Shown: positions 59,257 through 64,000 of the stretch, piece by piece
How positions within the stretch are numbered: position 1 is the stretch's first letter
Layout of the letters: the number at the start of each line of letters is the position of its first letter
DNA from: Strongyloides papillosus
Taxonomy: Eukaryota > Nematoda > Chromadorea > Rhabditida > Strongyloididae
Length of the DNA: 64,000 nt
NCBI GenBank assembly: GCA_005656395.1
Contig: SRSI01000036.1
Location: 326,385 to 390,384 of the forward strand
Direction: 5' to 3'
The notes under the pieces: generated by a model
Seen by the model: the letters and a program-made list of their open reading frames with translations, nothing else
Told to the model about the DNA's origin: nothing
The model's database searches: none
Translations under genes and position numbers: made by a program

Positions 59257-60065
59257 GCTCATATTTTGTTAATACAACGGGAAATTCTACCCAAAATGTA
59301 TGCTAATATTTCATGTTTTCCAAAAATCTTAACTAGTCATCATAAGCTTTTATTAGACACTTTTTTTTAAAACGTTGGACTAAGTTTAAATAGATTTAAT
59401 CAGAAAACCAATATAGATAAAATTGAATCTTTTAAATAATTTATAAATCATCGTATCTTACGTATTTTAAAATAACTTTATTTATATGTACAGTATTAAA
59501 ACATAAACGCAGATAGCAAAGATTTACAATAACTTAAATAAATAATATTAAAAAGCTTAATCAAGTTGTCTAATATAATAACTAGACAAAAATCAATAAT
59601 ATGAAATTAAAAAGTATAGTAAGATTCTTTATAGTAGTTTATAAGATCTTATTTTTCAAAAGTACACAAGAACAAAGTTTGTTCATAAAATATTACAATA
59701 TTTTATTTTTTTTAAATACCATTCATATGACAGTCAAACAACTATGGTTAACTTTATAAAAAAAGTGCTGATTCTGTCAAAATTTTAACGTTTAATAGAA
59801 TTAAAACTTATCAAAGTATTTTTGTAAACGCACTTTTATGTTTTCTGATAGAAAAAATGAAAATCTATCGAATGACTAAAGAAGATAGTGGACATTAACC
59901 CATCACAAAAATTTATGTCGTATGCGTCAATAACGCGAGAATTTTATAAAGTAAAAAAGTAAATTTTTTTAATGATAATCAGATATAAATAGCTATACGA
60001 TTAAATAATTATATAAATATTTATTAATAATAAATAAGTAGTTCGTAGAAATGTTTTTATCTATC
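59257..60065. other. AT-rich spacer
   Basis: Nothing supported. Confidence 0.5.
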
Positions 60066-60388
60066 TTTATACGGAGGCTAGGTTACGGCAGTGCCAGTCA
60101 ATGAGAGTCCATAGGCTAAGTCTTATCAATAAGTGGATAGAAATTATGTGCTTTTTTCGAACAAAATCATAAATTTCACTCGAAAAAACAAATGCTGGAA
60201 ATCTTTCAAATATGTTTATTTGTTATTATTTATACTTAGAATACCTTTTATTCTAGAAAAAAATCGCTCTAAATAGCTATTTTCCAGCCAAACTGTTAAA
60301 TCAAATACCTTCGCAATTTCTTTATTATAGAAAATTAACCGGCAAAATTAAGTAGGGGCGCGATTCGCTATATAGTTTTTAGACAAAT
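60066..60388 (-). repeat. Dispersed GGCAGTGCCA-type repeat, copy D (inverted relative to 25590)
   Basis: TTACGGCAGTGCCAGTCAAT (60083), ATGTGCTTTTTTCGAA, AGAATACCTTTTATTCTAG and GGGGCGCGATTCGCTATA align with the reverse complement of 25590-25915 over their whole length. Confidence 0.8.
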
Positions 60389-60629
60389 GTCTCTTTTCTC
60401 GACTACAGTACTATTAATTACAATTAAATTTTGAGAAAATTTTGACTAGTCAAATACCGATTATTTCCTACATTGTCTTCAGTAATCAGGAAATTGTGCA
60501 ATGTTTTATTATATTTTTAATAATCTTAATGTTTTACTGGAACAATTATTTACAGTACAGACGAAATAATAAAAACATATTATGAAAGTCTCTTATAAAA
60601 GTAATAAAATTATTTGTAAAAAAATTAAA

Positions 60630-62150
60630 TTTTATCAAAATTTTAATAATATCAAACGACAAACAAAAAGTGCTGTAAACGACATAAAATATTATTTCGC
60701 CAAATAAAAATTTTCATGTGCTTTACAAAAATATATATGTTTGACACTTTGAAGTGATGTAACTTTTTTATTTTTAATATTTTCTATCATATTCTATTCA
60801 TCTTAAAGTTGCTTTATTTAATATACTATGAAATATATTATCAGATATTATTTTAATATAATCTCTTTTTAAAAGTTAAAATATTTAAAAGTTTTTTACT
60901 TTGAACACGAATGCATAATGCATTATAAATTTATATGAATCTGTTTTTATGAGTGATCATGAATGATATCATAAAAAAATTTGGTCGTCAGATGAGTATA
61001 ACTTTATAAAAAAAATATATTTTTACTATAAATAAAATTATTAAAAAAAAATTGTTATGTTTTAATAAATGCTCTTTATAACAGTATTTACGATTTTTAT
61101 AAAATTGAATATAATCTTGTATTTTGAAATGTATTGTAGAAAGCAACTTAATTTATAAAATAAAGATGATGTTATAGAAAAAAGGCAATTATTTTTATAC
61201 TTTTCAAATTGTTGATTTAATTTCTAGATGCTAAATAATTGCGATAAAATTATTGGTAAGTCAGAAAAATTAGATTTTTTAATAAATGTAACAAAATCAC
61301 TATATTTTACAGTGATTTTTGCTTTTTTTATATGTATCATGTTATTATATAACTATTAGTGAGGTATTTATATTTTTTCAAACTAAGTGGAAGATCAGTC
61401 AAAATAGCTTTCTTTTATTCATTATGAAAAACATTCATTTATTTTTGTTAATTTAAAAGTAAATTAGCTTACAAACAAATGATAAAAAAATGTTTTATTC
61501 CTCTTTAAATTACAACATTATTAATATATTAATTGTATTATTGGATTAAAAAAATTAGACAACGTGTAAGAACGGAAAAATTTGGTTTTTCCACCATAAC
61601 ACGCGTTTATGGTGTAATGGTCAGCATGGCCGCCTTCCAAGCGGCCGATTCGGGTTCGATTCCCGATAAACGCATCTACAAGTTTTTTTAGCGATAAAAT
61701 TATGTATTTTGTTCATTTAATCGTATCTATTTCTTTGTTTTTACTATTATCAAATTGTTTTATGTAACTTTTTAATATATAAATATATTATTTTATAAAG
61801 TATTAATTTTTTTTACTTTTATGACATTTTTGTGTGAAAATAACTTTAAAATAATTTTTAGAGAATATTCAGTTTACTTCTTTGCCATCTCTGTCAAAAT
61901 AGTTTTTGTGTTGTTTTTACAACTGCAAAATAACTAGTTATCTCATCAAATTGCTATAATATAAAAATAAATTATTACTAATAAATTGTTTATTACCCAA
62001 TAAATAAATATGCGAAAAGTGGATAATCAAATATTCTCGCAAGTTATTTTATTTGAGACAATTTTTGATTTTAAAAAAATGAACACAATATGCAAAGTTT
62101 TTAGTAGTAGGAAAGTCCTATTAATGGCAATAAACTTTTTCAAATTTGTT
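60630..62150. repeat. Segmental duplication carrying tRNA-Gly(TCC), copy 2
   Basis: Parallels 47550-49100. Landmarks CGACAAACAAAAAGTGCTGTAAACGAC (60656), AACTATTAGTGAGGTATTTATAT (61350), CAGTCAAAATAGCTTTCTTTTATTC (61397), then the identical tRNA. The flanks have diverged clearly while the tRNA has not. Confidence 0.75.
61603..61674 (+). tRNA. tRNA-Gly (anticodon TCC), second copy
   Basis: Identical over all 72 bp to the gene at 48629-48700. Confidence 0.97.
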
Positions 62151-63177
62151 AGACAATAAGCTAATTAATTATTATCGATACTTTCATTACTTTTAAAAAA
62201 CATTCTTTATATTTTACAATTACAAAACAAAGTTTTATAATGTTAATTCTTTCACACCATATACGACAAAATTATTAAACCTAAAATATGCTCATAATCT
62301 TGAATTCTTTATGAAATTTATAAAATTATAGTGGTATTTATCTTTATTACAAAATAAGATATTTATTATTAAACTTGATTTATTTTAAATAAATATCGTA
62401 TGAATAGTAATAAAATAAATTCTTTAAATTATCCAATAAAAATAACCTAGTTTAATATAATTAAATATATTTAATTAATTAAAACTTATTTTTCACATTA
62501 CACTTTATTTTTCATAAGTTAAAATTTATTGAAAATAAAAATAGTCTCAACTAACTTCATTTTAAATTAAAAAAATACTGAGTCAAATGAATAACCTTTT
62601 TTTATAAAAAATATATATAATTTCCTACTAACTTGAAAAGAATTTTAAATTTTTGTCAGCTTTAAATAAAAAATTGTTTATTTTGGAAATATAATTACAT
62701 ATGTAAAAATTATTTATTTAAATTACGTTAACAAGTGCCACAAAAATTTAATATAAATTACAAAGTATTTTTGAAAATAATTATACATAAAAATTAAATG
62801 CTAAAAAATAGCTTTTTTCTAATACCCATTAGAAATTTTTTAAAAATTACTGTATATAATAAAAAATATTACTTTAAACAATAATTTCTTATGTATCCAT
62901 TTATATTAATTTACTAAAGTATAAAATGAAATTTTTGTTATTTAATTACTTTATTTCTGCTTAATTTCCAATAAATATAGTATTGTTTACGCTTCAAACC
63001 CTTAGTTGAAGTGAAAGAAAAAAATTTTTCTGTTTATATATAGCCTTAAAAAACCTTAAGCAGTAAAAACTATAAAAAACAATCAGAAATGTTTAAACAG
63101 AATTTAGTAAAATTGATCAAAATTATTAAAATTAAAATAAAATTTTGTAGAAAAACGACGTTTCGTGTCTGACAGCA
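62151..63177. other. AT-rich spacer
   Basis: Nothing supported. Confidence 0.5.
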
Positions 63178-63248
63178 GCGTTGATGTTAAGTGGTATAAC
63201 TTCTCGCTGCCACGCGGGAAGTCCCGGGTTCGATTCCCGGTCAACGCA
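63178..63248 (+). tRNA. tRNA-Gly (anticodon GCC), odd anticodon arm
   Basis: 71 bp. Acceptor GCGTTGA/TCAACGC with discriminator A. T-arm CCGGGTTCGATTCCCGG is perfect. The anticodon CTGCCAC is present, but the arm lacks one base on the 5' side compared with the usual CTCGC-CTGCCAC-GCGGG layout. It pairs best as TTCTCG/CGGGAA with an 8-base loop. Either a functional variant or a decaying copy. Confidence 0.75.
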
Positions 63249-63355
63249 ATTCTTGTTTTTCATTTTTTTTCTAGTCTTAAATTTTTTGTTTTATCAGTAT
63301 TTTTGTATATTTGTGTCACCAACTTCCGGAATTTTTATACACTATAATTTTGTAA

Positions 63356-63647
63356 TGTGACAACACATTATGATCCACGTGTTCTAAGAAATCAAAACAA
63401 CACAATGACGAATATTATTATCACACATCATGAATATTAATATAAAACAGCGGTCCAATAAGAACAAGACACTTTAAACGCACCTACGTCAAGAAACCAC
63501 TATAAAAAATAACCATCCGGAAAACTATGCAGTCTAGCACTTTGTGTTCAATATGTTGTAACTTTATGTGTTTACTTTCTTTCTTTTCTCTTATCAAATA
63601 AACTTATATTTTATCATCCTCCTTCTTCAATTTATTCCTATATAACA
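63356..63647 (+). repeat. Possible solo LTR
   Basis: Begins TGTGACAACAC and ends TATATAACA (TG..CA). It has a TATAAAAAA box near 63502 and AATAAA near 63596, and is less AT-rich than its flanks. No matching partner in this window and no clear 5-bp duplication, so the call is weak. Confidence 0.35.
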
Positions 63648-63882
63648 GATTTGTTGGTCTGTGATCATTTCTTTGATTAAATTGATCTAAATCATTTTTC
63701 TATACTAAATTTTCGATACTTTCAATAAGATTTTGCGATTATTCTTTATAAGTACAGAAATAAAATGAAAAAAATGACAATTGTTTAATACATTTCAAAG
63801 AGTCTAGTAAAGCGTTAGTTTCGTGACGTGACGTCAACTAACACTGCAATAGTCTATATTTTAGAAAATTATAAACTTCCTA

Positions 63883-63954
63883 CGATCTTGACAGGACTCG
63901 AACTGCAATCTTCTGCTCCGAAGGCAGACGCGTTAGCCATTACGCTACAAGATC
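63883..63954 (-). tRNA. tRNA-Arg (anticodon TCG), T-arm one base short
   Basis: 72 bp. Acceptor GATCTTG/CAAGATC with discriminator G. D-arm GCGTAATGGCTAACGC. Anticodon loop CTTCGGA on TCTGC/GCAGA. The T-arm reads GCAGTTCGAGTCCTGT, lacking the usual G before TTC, so one T-stem pair is lost. Gene or recent pseudogene. Confidence 0.82.
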
Positions 63955-64000
63955 GGACGCCCGGGACCGTATTTAGTTAGCTACGGAATAACAACATGTG

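Noticed and set aside
59167..59370. 67-codon open frame
   Set aside because: It runs through the tRNA-Thr gene and is chance.
63165..63347. 60-codon open frame
   Set aside because: It reads through tRNA-Gly(GCC).

Overview
This window looks like nuclear DNA of a nematode with a very AT-rich genome, most consistent with a clade IV species of the Strongyloides type. The evidence is a nematode-restricted fatty-acid/retinol-binding (FAR) protein gene, introns of about 35-60 bp, polyadenylation signals crowded against stop codons, TTTTCAG-like splice acceptors, a divergent nematode-type chemoreceptor, and nematode-like tRNA genes. The genus is inference.

Conserved genes are packed at the left edge on the + strand: a secreted FAR protein (139-722, two exons), translation initiation factor eIF3 subunit L (1706-3441, three exons) and the Rho GTPase CDC42 (4165-4911, three exons). 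All three were rebuilt by joining exons with GT..AG introns, and all are intact. The next clear genes are one intact seven-helix chemoreceptor (11074-12054, minus) and a small secreted basic protein (54777-55109, plus).

From about 6 to 25 kb the sequence is a mosaic of terminal-inverted-repeat (TIR) elements, several nested in one another: a mariner inside a pogo/Tigger-like element; a second pogo-like element inside a 2.0-kb element that itself splits a chemoreceptor pseudogene; and a 1.45-kb fold-back element inside a 3.7-kb CACTG element. The chemoreceptor locus was duplicated, leaving one working copy, one dead copy and one copy of the 3' flank.

From about 26 to 40 kb there is a decayed repeat array with a unit of roughly half a kilobase. 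It has been invaded by a Tc1-like element with inner and outer terminal repeats, an apparently intact Ty1/copia retrotransposon with matching LTRs and a 5-bp target duplication, and a full-length but dead mariner. The copia element primes from the anticodon arm of initiator tRNA-Met, and its polyprotein start codon lies inside that primer site. An RTE-type LINE with a 12-bp target duplication lies at 41.5-44.7 kb and is dead by several mutations.

From about 46 kb to the end there is almost no protein-coding sequence. This part holds RNA polymerase III genes: tRNA-Gly(TCC) twice, Asp, Asn, intron-containing Ile(TAT), Thr, Gly(GCC) and Arg(TCG). It also holds two decayed 5S rRNA copies. These sit among segmental duplications and several copies of one CACACAAAA-ended repeat family. 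No CRISPR, operon or prokaryotic feature is present.
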